Shown here: positions 34,802 to 42,395 of the stretch, piece by piece
Layout of the letters: each line of letters opens with the position of its first letter
How positions within the stretch are numbered: position 1 is the stretch's first letter
NCBI GenBank assembly: GCA_019748195.1
Contig: JAIEPW010000039.1
Span: forward strand, 1-58,670
Length of the DNA stretch: 58,670 nucleotides
Direction: 5' to 3'
From: Bryobacteraceae bacterium
GTDB taxonomy: Bacteria; Acidobacteriota; Terriglobia; Bryobacterales; Bryobacteraceae
Program-made: the position numbers and the translations under genes
Notes under the pieces: generated by a model
Database searches by the model: none
What the model saw: the letters and a program-made list of their open reading frames with translations, nothing else
Told to the model about the DNA's origin: nothing

Positions 34802-36054
34802 CCACGCCACTTGCCAAGACTATCTTTCTCAAATCGCTGGAGAAGCTGAATCACGGAGCCTTGGAGTTGGTTTGCGGGCGGAGCCGCTATTATTTCGGCG
34901 AATGCAGCCGCAGAGGCGCCTGCGCCACCCTCCGCGTACACAATGACGACTTCTTCCGCAAGGCCGTTTTCGGCGGCGACATCGGCGCCGGCGAGAGCTA
35001 TATGGACGGCGATTGGACATCTCCGGACCTGGTGGCGGTGATCCGGCTGGCGGTGCGCAACCTGGCGGCGCTCGAATCGTCCAGCCGCGTGCTGGGCGCG
35101 GTGAGCTGGCTGAAGAGCCGGCTCGCGCACCGGCTGCGTTCGAACACCATGTCCGGCAGCCGGGCCAACGTTCAGGCGCATTACGACCTGTCGAACGACT
35201 TTTTCCGCCTGTTCCTCGATCACAGCATGATGTACTCCAGCGCTTTTTACGGGTCCGCCCAAGATTCGCTGGAGACGGCGCAGATCCGGAAGATGGATCG
35301 CATCTGCGCGAAGCTGCAGTTATCACCCGGCGATCGCGTCCTGGAGATCGGCACGGGTTGGGGTGGATTCGCGATCCACGCCGCGCGCCACTACGGATGC
35401 CGGGTCACTACAACCACGATCAGCCGGGAGCAGCATGCCTGGGCCGCCGAATGGGTTGCCTCCACCGCCGACGTCCGCGACCGCATCACGCTGCTGCTGG
35501 AGGATTACCGCAACCTGCGGGGCCAATTCGACAAGGTCGTCTCCATTGAGATGTTCGAGGCGGTGGGCCTGGATCACTACGACGATTACTTCAGCGCGTG
35601 CGACCGGCTGCTGAAGCCGGAAGGGTCCATGTTGTTCCAGACCATCACCATGAACGAGCAGAAATTTCCGATGTACCGGCGTCAGACCGACTGGATTCAG
35701 AAGTACATCTTTCCGGGATCGGACCTGGCCAGCCTGAGCGAAGTGCTGAAATCGCTGGCGCGAAGCACGGAACTCACGATGGTGCATCTGGAGGACATCG
35801 GCGGGCATTATGCGCGGACGCTGGCAGACTGGCGGTCGCGGTTCTGGTCGGCGATTCACGAAGTGCGCGCGCAGGGCTTTGACGAGCGATTCATCCGCAT
35901 GTGGGACTACTACCTTGCCTACTGTGAGGGCGCCTTCGCGGAACGGCACATTGGCGATGCCCAGATCCTTCTAACCAAACTGGGCAGCAGCCAGCCGTTG
36001 TGGAACGAGCCGTTCGGAGCGCGTGAGGCGGACGCGATCGCCGCGGGAGCCTAG
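34798..36054 (+). CDS. cfa: Cyclopropane-fatty-acyl-phospholipid synthase
   Basis: The 418-aa enzyme methylenates cis-unsaturated acyl chains of membrane phospholipids using SAM. A N-terminal lipid-contact domain (about 1-110; GGDIGAGESYMDGDW) precedes the SAM core: HYDLSNDFFRLFLD, VLEIGTGWGGFAIHAA, SIEMFEAVGLDHYDDYF. The C-terminal acyl-channel region holds FPGSDLASLSE and GHYARTLADW. It ends with a CTAG shared with the stop of the opposite-strand glutaminyl cyclase gene. It closes the desaturase operon, so the double bond made by the first gene product is a plausible substrate. Confidence 0.9.
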   Translation: MTTPLAKTIFLKSLEKLNHGALELVCGRSRYYFGECSRRGACATLRVHNDDFFRKAVFGGDIGAGESYMDGDWTSPDLVAVIRLAVRNLAALESSSRVLGAVSWLKSRLAHRLRSNTMSGSRANVQAHYDLSNDFFRLFLDHSMMYSSAFYGSAQDSLETAQIRKMDRICAKLQLSPGDRVLEIGTGWGGFAIHAARHYGCRVTTTTISREQHAWAAEWVASTADVRDRITLLLEDYRNLRGQFDKVVSIEMFEAVGLDHYDDYFSACDRLLKPEGSMLFQTITMNEQKFPMYRRQTDWIQKYIFPGSDLASLSEVLKSLARSTELTMVHLEDIGGHYARTLADWRSRFWSAIHEVRAQGFDERFIRMWDYYLAYCEGAFAERHIGDAQILLTKLGSSQPLWNEPFGAREADAIAAGA

Positions 36055-36905
36055 TTCTCCAGCCGTTTCAACGTCTCCAGGAGCACATCGCCGACCACCT
36101 GCAGGCTGCGAGGGCTGACCTTGTCAATCGTGTCCTGGTCGGTGTGCCAGGGAGGGTAGTCAAAATCGATGAGGTCCAAAGCCGGAACTCCAGCGCGCAC
36201 GAACGGCATGTGGTCGTCCTCCAGCGCGCCGGCTTCCTCCAGGAAAAAGCGCCCATAGCCGAGGTCGCGAGCGACGGCCCAGACCAAGCGGAGCAGCCGC
36301 TGGCTGGAACCGGCTTCCGGCAGAATACCCAGATTGGCGTCCCCGATCATGTCTACGTTGATCAGCGCGAGGATGCGGCGCAGGGTTCCGTCCTTTGCCC
36401 ACTTCTCCGCCAGATGCCGCGAGCCGTGGATCCCGTCTGTAGCGGTCCATTCCCCGATCGCTTCCTCGCCGTCGAAGAACACCAGCCAAACGTCATCCTT
36501 CCGGGGTATTCCCGAGAGGGATTGCGCCAGAGCCAGCAGCAAGCCCGTGGAGGAGCCGCCATCGTTGGCGCCCACGAAATTGCGGCCGGGATAGAACTTG
36601 GTGTCGTAGTGTCCGCTGAAGACAATCATGCGGCCGCTCGATCCGGGGAAACGGCAAAGAATGTTGTTCATCGCCATGGGCCCCTTGGGCGTGCGCGCGG
36701 TAAAGGGATCCTCCGTCACCTGGCAGCCGCTCTTCTTCAGTTCGGCGATGATGTAACCCTGCAATTTCTTGTGCGCGGCGGACTGCGGAGGGCGCGGTCC
36801 GAAGGCTGTGACCTTGCGCGTATGCTCCATCGCGGCCACGCCCGAAAATCCGGCGGCGGCGGCGTGAAGGGCCGCCAGCATCAGCAGGGCTTGCGCGCGG
36901 TGCAT
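36051..36905 (-). CDS. Secreted M28-type glutaminyl-peptide cyclotransferase
   Basis: The 284-aa protein has a signal peptide (1-18) and an M28 zinc-peptidase fold with the features of animal-type glutaminyl cyclases. They are D115 in GANDGGSS, E148 in FFDGEEAIGEW, GSRHLAEKW, and the C-terminal EDDHMPFVRAGVPALDLID followed by PPWHT with the Zn ligand H254. Such enzymes convert N-terminal Gln to pyroglutamate. An aminopeptidase is an alternative, but the DGEEA..W and DDHMPF signatures favour the cyclase. It is the last gene of a minus operon and overlaps the methyltransferase gene by 25 bases. Confidence 0.8.
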   Translation of the reverse strand: MHRAQALLMLAALHAAAAGFSGVAAMEHTRKVTAFGPRPPQSAAHKKLQGYIIAELKKSGCQVTEDPFTARTPKGPMAMNNILCRFPGSSGRMIVFSGHYDTKFYPGRNFVGANDGGSSTGLLLALAQSLSGIPRKDDVWLVFFDGEEAIGEWTATDGIHGSRHLAEKWAKDGTLRRILALINVDMIGDANLGILPEAGSSQRLLRLVWAVARDLGYGRFFLEEAGALEDDHMPFVRAGVPALDLIDFDYPPWHTDQDTIDKVSPRSLQVVGDVLLETLKRLEN

Positions 36906-37570
36906 ATGTACCCTAGTGTAAAGTGCTTGCGCCGGTCCAGCCCGTCGAGCAGCGGCAGGAGAAGTCCGGCAGGGACAAAAATCAGGGCCGCCACGAAAAA
37001 CAACGGCCCTGGAAAGAACTGAAGCGCGTTCAGAAACCTTCGTGCCAGAAGACGGAAGAACCCGCCGGCGGGTTGCAGCCGAATGTCGACATATCCGGCC
37101 TTGGTTAGAAGATACTCCAGACCGTAACGGGTATAGCGGAAGTAGTCATGGGGCTGCTGGTGTTCCTCCCACTCGTGGGGCGCGATCAGCAGGAGCTCTC
37201 CGCCCGGCTTCAGGACGCGGCTCAGTTCGGCGAGCACGCGCGCGGGTTCGGGGACATGCTCCAGTGTGACGATGTTTAATTGCAAGTCGAAGGTGCGATC
37301 GGGAAACGGCAATGCGACGAGGTCGGCCAGGACATCGAGGCGGGAGTAATCCCAACTCTTGTCGCCGACGGCGAGGTCGACGCCGGTGTAGCGGTGGCGG
37401 GCAAAGGCGGCCGCGTAGATGCCCTCCCCGGCTCCAGCGTCGAGGACGCGGGATCCGGGCGGGAGCGAGGAGGCCTTCGCGGCGATGGCATTCTCGATCG
37501 CCGATTCGAAATGAAGCACGTAGCGGCGCACGGCATCCGGCAGCAGTTTCTGAATCTTGCGGTAAATCAT
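36881..37570 (-). CDS. Class I SAM methyltransferase with C-terminal membrane tail
   Basis: The 229-aa enzyme has an amphipathic N-terminus, SAM motif I (RVLDAGAGEGIYAAAF), NIVTLEHVPEP and LKPGGELLLIAPHEWEEHQQPHD, as in sugar- or lipid-linked methyltransferases. A C-terminal hydrophobic helix pair (FFPGPLFFVAALIFVPAGLL) could anchor it in the membrane. The ATG at 37570 is chosen since the frame upstream overlaps the preceding gene. It lies 34 bases after the zinc-ribbon methyltransferase gene and overlaps the glutaminyl cyclase gene. Confidence 0.8.
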   Translation of the reverse strand: MIYRKIQKLLPDAVRRYVLHFESAIENAIAAKASSLPPGSRVLDAGAGEGIYAAAFARHRYTGVDLAVGDKSWDYSRLDVLADLVALPFPDRTFDLQLNIVTLEHVPEPARVLAELSRVLKPGGELLLIAPHEWEEHQQPHDYFRYTRYGLEYLLTKAGYVDIRLQPAGGFFRLLARRFLNALQFFPGPLFFVAALIFVPAGLLLPLLDGLDRRKHFTLGYICTARKPC

Positions 37571-37604
37571 CGGCCCGGGCTCCGCCGGAGCGCTCCGATC
37601 GGCA

Positions 37605-38564
37605 TCACTCGTCGATACGGCGCGGCCGCGCCTCCACCATGATGGTGGATCCGGCCAGGCACGCGGCTTCGATCGCCGTAAAGGGGACGGAGGCGGCCAC
37701 CAAGCCAAAGTAGAGCAGGTTCTTGAACAGGCGGGCGCGCGGGGTCTCGTCGACGCCGCGGATGCGCCGGGCCATGGGATCGAGCCCCGGCGCGAGCGTC
37801 GTTGCAAGCCCGGCGGGGTTGTCGCGAAGGGAGAAGTACTTGCGGCGCAGCACCACGAATCCGCAGGATTCCAGCAGCGAACACAGATCACGATCCTTGA
37901 AGTGAAATAAGTGGCGGGGAACATCCACGCCGTTCCATTTTTCGCCGAACAACAGGAACTGCCAGCAGGCGGCGTTCGGCACCTGGACTACCAGGCGGCC
38001 GTCGGGTTTCAGCAGGCGGCGCGCTGCTTCCAGATATGCGGCGGGATCGTACAGATGCTCCAGCACATGGAACATCGTCAGTCCGGCGCAACTTGCGTCG
38101 GCGAACGGCGCCTTCGAGAGCGAAGCACAGGTGGCGGGAACTCCATTGCGCTTCCAGGCGATGTTTGCGGCATCGAGGGAGAAATCCAGGCCCACCACCT
38201 GTCGTCCTTTTTCGGACAGGAGCTTCAGGAATAGTCCGCCGCCGCATCCGGCGTCCAGCACCGGGCCGCTTTCGCTGGAGGAATTGAGGGCTCGTTCGAC
38301 AAAACGGACATGGTCGCCCAGCACGAAGCGGCGATAGGCTTCCTCCAGATAAGCGGCGGTATTCTGCTCCGGCTCAAACCAATAAAGGCTGGGGTAGTAC
38401 TGATGCAATTCGGAGGGTTTGGGCTTGGGGTACAGCCGCATCAAGCGGCAGCCGCAGCATTCCACCACCAGGAATACGCGCCGGGTGGTGCGATAGAGGC
38501 GATCCGTTCCGCGGAACAGTGTGCGGACTTTGCGGCGGCCGCAGGCGGGGCAATCGTCGTCAAT
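37605..38564 (-). CDS. Zinc-ribbon SAM methyltransferase (start uncertain)
   Basis: About 319 residues. An N-terminal cysteine pair CPAC and a second pair CCGC about 30 residues later form a zinc ribbon, followed by a linker and a class I core (VLDAGCGGGLFLKLL, VVGLDFS, FHVLEHLYDPAAYL, PDGRLVVQVPN). The architecture is that of sugar- and lipid-modifying methyltransferases of glycan clusters. No ATG, GTG or TTG lies between the end of the upstream glycosyltransferase gene and the first zinc cysteine. The start is given as ATT at 38564. An in-frame ATG at 38738 would overlap the upstream gene by 166 bases. Confidence 0.75.
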   Translation of the reverse strand: MDDDCPACGRRKVRTLFRGTDRLYRTTRRVFLVVECCGCRLMRLYPKPKPSELHQYYPSLYWFEPEQNTAAYLEEAYRRFVLGDHVRFVERALNSSSESGPVLDAGCGGGLFLKLLSEKGRQVVGLDFSLDAANIAWKRNGVPATCASLSKAPFADASCAGLTMFHVLEHLYDPAAYLEAARRLLKPDGRLVVQVPNAACWQFLLFGEKWNGVDVPRHLFHFKDRDLCSLLESCGFVVLRRKYFSLRDNPAGLATTLAPGLDPMARRIRGVDETPRARLFKNLLYFGLVAASVPFTAIEAACLAGSTIMVEARPRRIDE

Positions 38565-38572
38565 CTCGGTTT

Positions 38573-39628
38573 CTAGGTTGCCTGTTCCGAAATCGCCTTG
38601 AGCGAAATCCGGTGGCGCATCAGCAGAGCCGACACCTCTGGGCCGGTCAGCCTGCGGATCGCCTGAAGGCGGCGGCGTTTGCGGAGCATTCGCGGGAGCA
38701 GCGGCAGCGCCCCCAGGTTGCCCTTGAGCAGCGCCCATCCGATTTTCAGCTTGCCCGCCGCCCCCGGATAGCGGCGTGCTTCGCCCTTCCGCCGGAGGGC
38801 GGCCCAGGTCCCCGCCCCGATTCTCATCGCGTAGTATCCGATGTTGCGCCAAAGCAAATTCCCCGGGAACAGCTTGGCGACGAGCAGAATCCGATTTCGT
38901 TCAATCAGCTCCAGCCGCCGCACCGATCCGGTTCCGAGGGTCGCGCCCCGGTGATGCCGGACCACTGCCCGAGGATTATACATACATCGCCAGCCCGCGA
39001 TGCGGGCTCGCAAGCCGAGTTCCGCATCGTCGGCGTAAGCGAAGAAGTCTTCGTCGAAGCCGCCGACCTCGTCCAGCATCGCGCGGCGGTACATTGCGGC
39101 GCAACCGTCGGGCCACAAGACCTCCTCCACCTGGTCGTATTGGCCGCGGTCGAGCTCGCCGGTGCCCCGCCCCCGGTTTTGACCATCCGGATACATCAGA
39201 TGCCCCGCCTTGTCGATCCGCCCCGGCTCCTCCCAGACCAGGATTTTGGAGGCCGCCATTCCGACATCCGGGCGATCCTCGAACATACGGAGCAGCTCCC
39301 ACAGCCATTCCGGCTCGGCTTCGGCGTCGTTGTTGAGAAGCGCCACAAACTCGGCGGAACTGGCGAAAATCCCCTGGTTGTTGGCGGCGCAAAAGCCTCG
39401 GTTTTCCGTATTCTCGATCAGGGTGAGTTTCCATCCCTGGGGGAGGGATGCGCGGGTGAAGTCTCGCACGGCCGCGCAGGACCCATCCGTTGAGCCGTTG
39501 TCGACGACGATGATTTCCGGGGTCAGGCCGCGCTGGCGGGACAGGCTGGTTAAGGCGGCCAACAGGAGCTTACAACGATTCCAATTGACAACTACGACGG
39601 CAACCCTATGGTCAAATGGCCCGCTCAC
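38573..39628 (-). CDS. GT2-family glycosyltransferase (rhamnosyltransferase-like)
   Basis: The 351-aa enzyme has a GT-A core with VVNWNRCKLL, VVDNGSTDGS, the DXD-equivalent NNDAEAEP, GCAAMYRRAMLDEVGGFDEDFF and YADDAELGLRARIAGW. The C-terminal extension carries basic clusters and may contact the membrane or an acceptor. It leads an operon with two methyltransferases and a glutaminyl cyclase. GTG start with a TATAAT box 12 bases upstream and no Shine-Dalgarno. Rhamnosyl- or other deoxysugar transfer is likely from family; the acceptor is unknown. Confidence 0.85.
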   Translation of the reverse strand: MSGPFDHRVAVVVVNWNRCKLLLAALTSLSRQRGLTPEIIVVDNGSTDGSCAAVRDFTRASLPQGWKLTLIENTENRGFCAANNQGIFASSAEFVALLNNDAEAEPEWLWELLRMFEDRPDVGMAASKILVWEEPGRIDKAGHLMYPDGQNRGRGTGELDRGQYDQVEEVLWPDGCAAMYRRAMLDEVGGFDEDFFAYADDAELGLRARIAGWRCMYNPRAVVRHHRGATLGTGSVRRLELIERNRILLVAKLFPGNLLWRNIGYYAMRIGAGTWAALRRKGEARRYPGAAGKLKIGWALLKGNLGALPLLPRMLRKRRRLQAIRRLTGPEVSALLMRHRISLKAISEQAT

Positions 39629-39639
39629 CTCGATTGTTG

Positions 39640-39646
39640 TATTATA
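39640..39646. promoter_or_regulatory. Overlapping divergent -10 boxes between GT2 and RodZ-like genes
   Basis: TATAAT on the minus strand (39641-39646) ends 12 bases before the GTG at 39628. The same bases read TATTAT on the plus strand (39640-39645), 32 bases before the RodZ-like ATG. One AT-rich core may serve both directions. Confidence 0.45.
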
Positions 39647-39677
39647 GGACAGACCTCCGTGGAGTACTGACTTTACT

Positions 39678-40595
39678 ATGCCGTCTGTGGGTGAAAACCT
39701 GCGCCAGGAGCGGGTCCGCCAGGGACTCGATCTTCAGTCCATCGCAATCGATCTTCGCATTACCCAGCGTTACCTGGAATGTATTGAAAAGGATGACTTT
39801 AAGTCCCTTCCAGGCACTTTCTTCTATAAGTCTTTCGTACGCCAGTACGCATCCCGGCTGGGCATGGACCCGCAGGAAGTACTAGTACAGGCGGATCAGT
39901 TACTGGAAGGCGATCGTCCAGTCGTCCTGCTCAACGAGCAATCTTCCATTACCCCGCGGAGGAGTACCTCGGGCCCACCGGCGATCAGCGATCCCATACT
40001 GGCTGCAACCAACCAGAACATTACTTCGCAGAAGCGTTTCGGATGGTCGGCGATCGTGCTGGGAGTGGTGGTAATCGGATGCACGGGCTTCTACGCATGG
40101 TGGTACCAATCGGGAGCGCAGACCGAGTCCTCGGCGGCTCCCCGGTTGGAAAGCCCGGTGGAGCGCACGGCGGAAACCCCGGTGCGGCGAGAGGCGGCTC
40201 CGGACACGCAAATGCCTCCCACGCAGATCGAAACCAAGCCCGCGGAGGCGGTTACCACCCCGGCGGAGACCCTTCCGCCGATCGCCACCAATGTCAGCGC
40301 GCCGCCGGCGGACGCGAACGGCATCACCGTGAACATTTCCGCCAACGAAGCGACGTGGATTGAGATTGTGTCGGACGGCAAGCGCATCTTCAGCGGCCTG
40401 CTGAACGCCAGCGAATCCAAGACACTGCGCGGCAGCGAGCAGGCTCGCATGGTGGTGGGAAACGCCGGCGGATTGTCGATTCAGTTCAACGGGAAGCCCA
40501 TCAGCCCCATCGGTCCTCGCGGCCAGGTGCGCACCGTGCAGTTCACCAAGGAAAACTACCAGGTGATCGTGCCCGGCCAGATCGTCAATCAATAA
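39678..40595 (+). CDS. RodZ-like cytoskeletal membrane protein (HTH + DUF4115)
   Basis: The 305-aa protein has a cytoplasmic HTH (about 3-70; LRQERVRQGLDLQSIAIDLRI), a membrane helix (about 116-138), a Pro/Thr/Glu-rich periplasmic linker and a C-terminal DUF4115 beta domain (about 212-300). RodZ proteins link MreB filaments to the cell-wall elongation machinery. No mre genes lie nearby. The end abuts the stop of the opposite-strand VWFA gene with no gap. Confidence 0.85.
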   Translation: MPSVGENLRQERVRQGLDLQSIAIDLRITQRYLECIEKDDFKSLPGTFFYKSFVRQYASRLGMDPQEVLVQADQLLEGDRPVVLLNEQSSITPRRSTSGPPAISDPILAATNQNITSQKRFGWSAIVLGVVVIGCTGFYAWWYQSGAQTESSAAPRLESPVERTAETPVRREAAPDTQMPPTQIETKPAEAVTTPAETLPPIATNVSAPPADANGITVNISANEATWIEIVSDGKRIFSGLLNASESKTLRGSEQARMVVGNAGGLSIQFNGKPISPIGPRGQVRTVQFTKENYQVIVPGQIVNQ

Positions 40596-41534
40596 TCAGT
40601 TGGAAGGCGCGTAGTATCCGGTCCGGTGGCTGACCCTTGGCTTGGGCGAACCCGCCGGCGGCGTCACTTTGACCCGGACCTGCCGGTACTTGCCGTCTCG
40701 CCCCCGGTTGGCGGAATGATAGCCAATCACGTATTCGCGGCGGATCTCGTTGCCGATCCGCTCGGCAATCCCGCCGAGATCGTCGCGGCGGGTCACCCGG
40801 TAGTAGCGGCCGCCCGTTTCCTCCGCCAGCCGCTCCAGCATCCGGGCGCCCCAGGTTTCGTGAGCAAATACACCGACGGTGTACACCTGTACGTCGCTTT
40901 CGCGGGCCATCTGGAAGACCTCGGTACGGGAGTAGCGGCTGCAGTTGTCGGCGCCGTCGGAAATCACCAGGATCACCCGGCGGCCGTTGCGGGCGGTGCG
41001 CATCTGGTTCATGGCGAGATAGACGGCGTCGAGGAACGCCGTTCCACCCTCGGCCTTGGCAAAGAACAGCTTGCCGAGGAGGTCGTCGGGCTGGGTGGTA
41101 AAGCGGGAGGCGAGTTCCGGCCTGTCGGCGAACTTGATCAGGAAGTACTCGTCCTGGTCGTTGGAAAACCGAAGGAATTGGCGAACGTAGTCCCGCGATG
41201 TGTCGAGCTGCTTACCGATGCTGCCGCTGGCGTCAAGCACCAGTCCCACCGACACCGGCGAGTCATCCAGGGAGACCTGCGCGATCTCCTGGGGAACGCC
41301 GTCCTCCAGGACCTCGAAGTGACCCCGCGACAGGCCCTCCAACGGCCGGAACAGCGGATCCGTGACGGACACCGGGATCAGGACCAGATTGGAATCGACA
41401 CGGAGGCGGGCCTGGCGCTGTTCTGGAGCGGCGCCGCGGGCACGGACCTCCAGCGCGGGCTTCGCGTTATCGGCGGCGGAAGCGGCGGCGATGAGGGCCA
41501 GGGCGGCGAACGCGAGAGCGCGGGGCTTCACCGG
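40596..41534 (-). CDS. VWFA-related acidobacterial-domain protein
   Basis: The 312-aa exported protein has a signal peptide (MKPRALAFAALALIAAAS), a beta-rich lead-in with HFEVLEDGVPQEI, and a von Willebrand factor A domain with a complete MIDAS (DASGSIG, the Thr in GGTAFLD, and the Asp in ISDGAD). The C-terminal YVIGYHSANRGRDGKYRQVRV is typical of the VWFA-related family described from Acidobacteria (TIGR03436). It likely binds protein or matrix in a metal-dependent way. GTG 41534 is chosen over TTG 41570 because GGAGG lies nine bases upstream. Confidence 0.9.
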   Translation of the reverse strand, partial: PVKPRALAFAALALIAAASAADNAKPALEVRARGAAPEQRQARLRVDSNLVLIPVSVTDPLFRPLEGLSRGHFEVLEDGVPQEIAQVSLDDSPVSVGLVLDASGSIGKQLDTSRDYVRQFLRFSNDQDEYFLIKFADRPELASRFTTQPDDLLGKLFFAKAEGGTAFLDAVYLAMNQMRTARNGRRVILVISDGADNCSRYSRTEVFQMARESDVQVYTVGVFAHETWGARMLERLAEETGGRYYRVTRRDDLGGIAERIGNEIRREYVIGYHSANRGRDGKYRQVRVKVTPPAGSPKPRVSHRTGYYAPSN

Positions 41535-41558
41535 AATACGCCTCCGAATCAGGAGATC

Positions 41559-41587
41559 ACTATGTTGCAATCCGCGCCCGCTGTCAA
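41559..41587 (-). promoter_or_regulatory. Sigma70-like promoter of the VWFA gene
   Basis: TTGACA (41582-41587), a 17-base spacer and CATAGT (41559-41564) on the minus strand. Transcription would start about 18 bases before the GTG, leaving room for the GGAGG ribosome site. Confidence 0.7.
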
Positions 41588-41633
41588 GACCAGCCGGGTA
41601 CTATGCCGGTACAGGGCGGCCCGACCGCCGTGC

Positions 41634-41639
41634 TACCAT
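41634..41639 (+). promoter_or_regulatory. TACCAT box five bases before kdsB
   Basis: TACCAT is followed by five bases and the GTG at 41645. It supports that GTG, rather than the ATG at 41603, as a leaderless start of kdsB. Confidence 0.35.
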
Positions 41640-41644
41640 CGAAT

Positions 41645-42388
41645 GTGCCAACGCGAATCCTCGGTGTGATTCCCGCACGGTACGAGTCTTCGCGATTCCC
41701 TGGCAAGCCTCTCGCCCAATTCGCGGGCAAATCCATGATCGAGCATGTGTGGGAGCGGGCCAGCCAGGCGCGGTATCTCACCAGCCTGACGATCGCCACC
41801 GACGACGAACGGATCGCGGCGGAGGCTCGCCGGTTCCGCGCGCGCGTGACCATGACCCGGACGGATCATCTCTCGGGCACCGACCGCGCCGCCGAAGTTG
41901 CTTCGGCCAGCGACGCGCACTGGGTGATCAACATCCAGGGAGACGAACCCCTGATCGACCCCGGCGCGATCGACGCGCTGGTTCTGGCGATGATCGAGGA
42001 ACCGGAGATCCCCATGGGAACGCTCTGCAAGCGAATGGCGCCGGGGGACCCGGAGGCGGCCAATCCCAACGTGGTGAAGGTGGTGCGCGATCTGCGCGGG
42101 AACGCCGTGTACTTCTCCCGGTCCCCGATCCCGTTTGTCCGCGACGGCGGCACGGCGCGCCTCTTCCGGCATGTGGGACTGTATGCCTATCAGCGCGATT
42201 TCCTGCTGGGCTACCCCGATCTCCCGGTCGGCCCGCTGGAGACCGCGGAGAAGCTGGAGCAATTGCGCGCGATCGAGAACGGTTACAAGATCCGGGTAGT
42301 GGAGACCGAGTATGAATCCATCGGCGTGGACACGCCGCAGGATCTGGAGCGGGTGGCGAAACTGTTTGCAATGACGTGGAGCGAGTGA
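41645..42388 (+). CDS. kdsB: 3-deoxy-manno-octulosonate cytidylyltransferase
   Basis: The 247-aa enzyme activates KDO as CMP-KDO for lipopolysaccharide inner core synthesis. Signatures are [28 protein letters not shown], the metal-binding NIQGDEPLI, and [14 protein letters not shown] 41645 gives an N-terminus like other KdsB proteins; an ATG at 41603 would add 14 unconserved residues. pyrG follows after seven bases, and CTP from PyrG is a KdsB substrate. Confidence 0.9.
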   Translation: MPTRILGVIPARYESSRFPGKPLAQFAGKSMIEHVWERASQARYLTSLTIATDDERIAAEARRFRARVTMTRTDHLSGTDRAAEVASASDAHWVINIQGDEPLIDPGAIDALVLAMIEEPEIPMGTLCKRMAPGDPEAANPNVVKVVRDLRGNAVYFSRSPIPFVRDGGTARLFRHVGLYAYQRDFLLGYPDLPVGPLETAEKLEQLRAIENGYKIRVVETEYESIGVDTPQDLERVAKLFAMTWSE

Positions 42389-42395
42389 GGCGATC

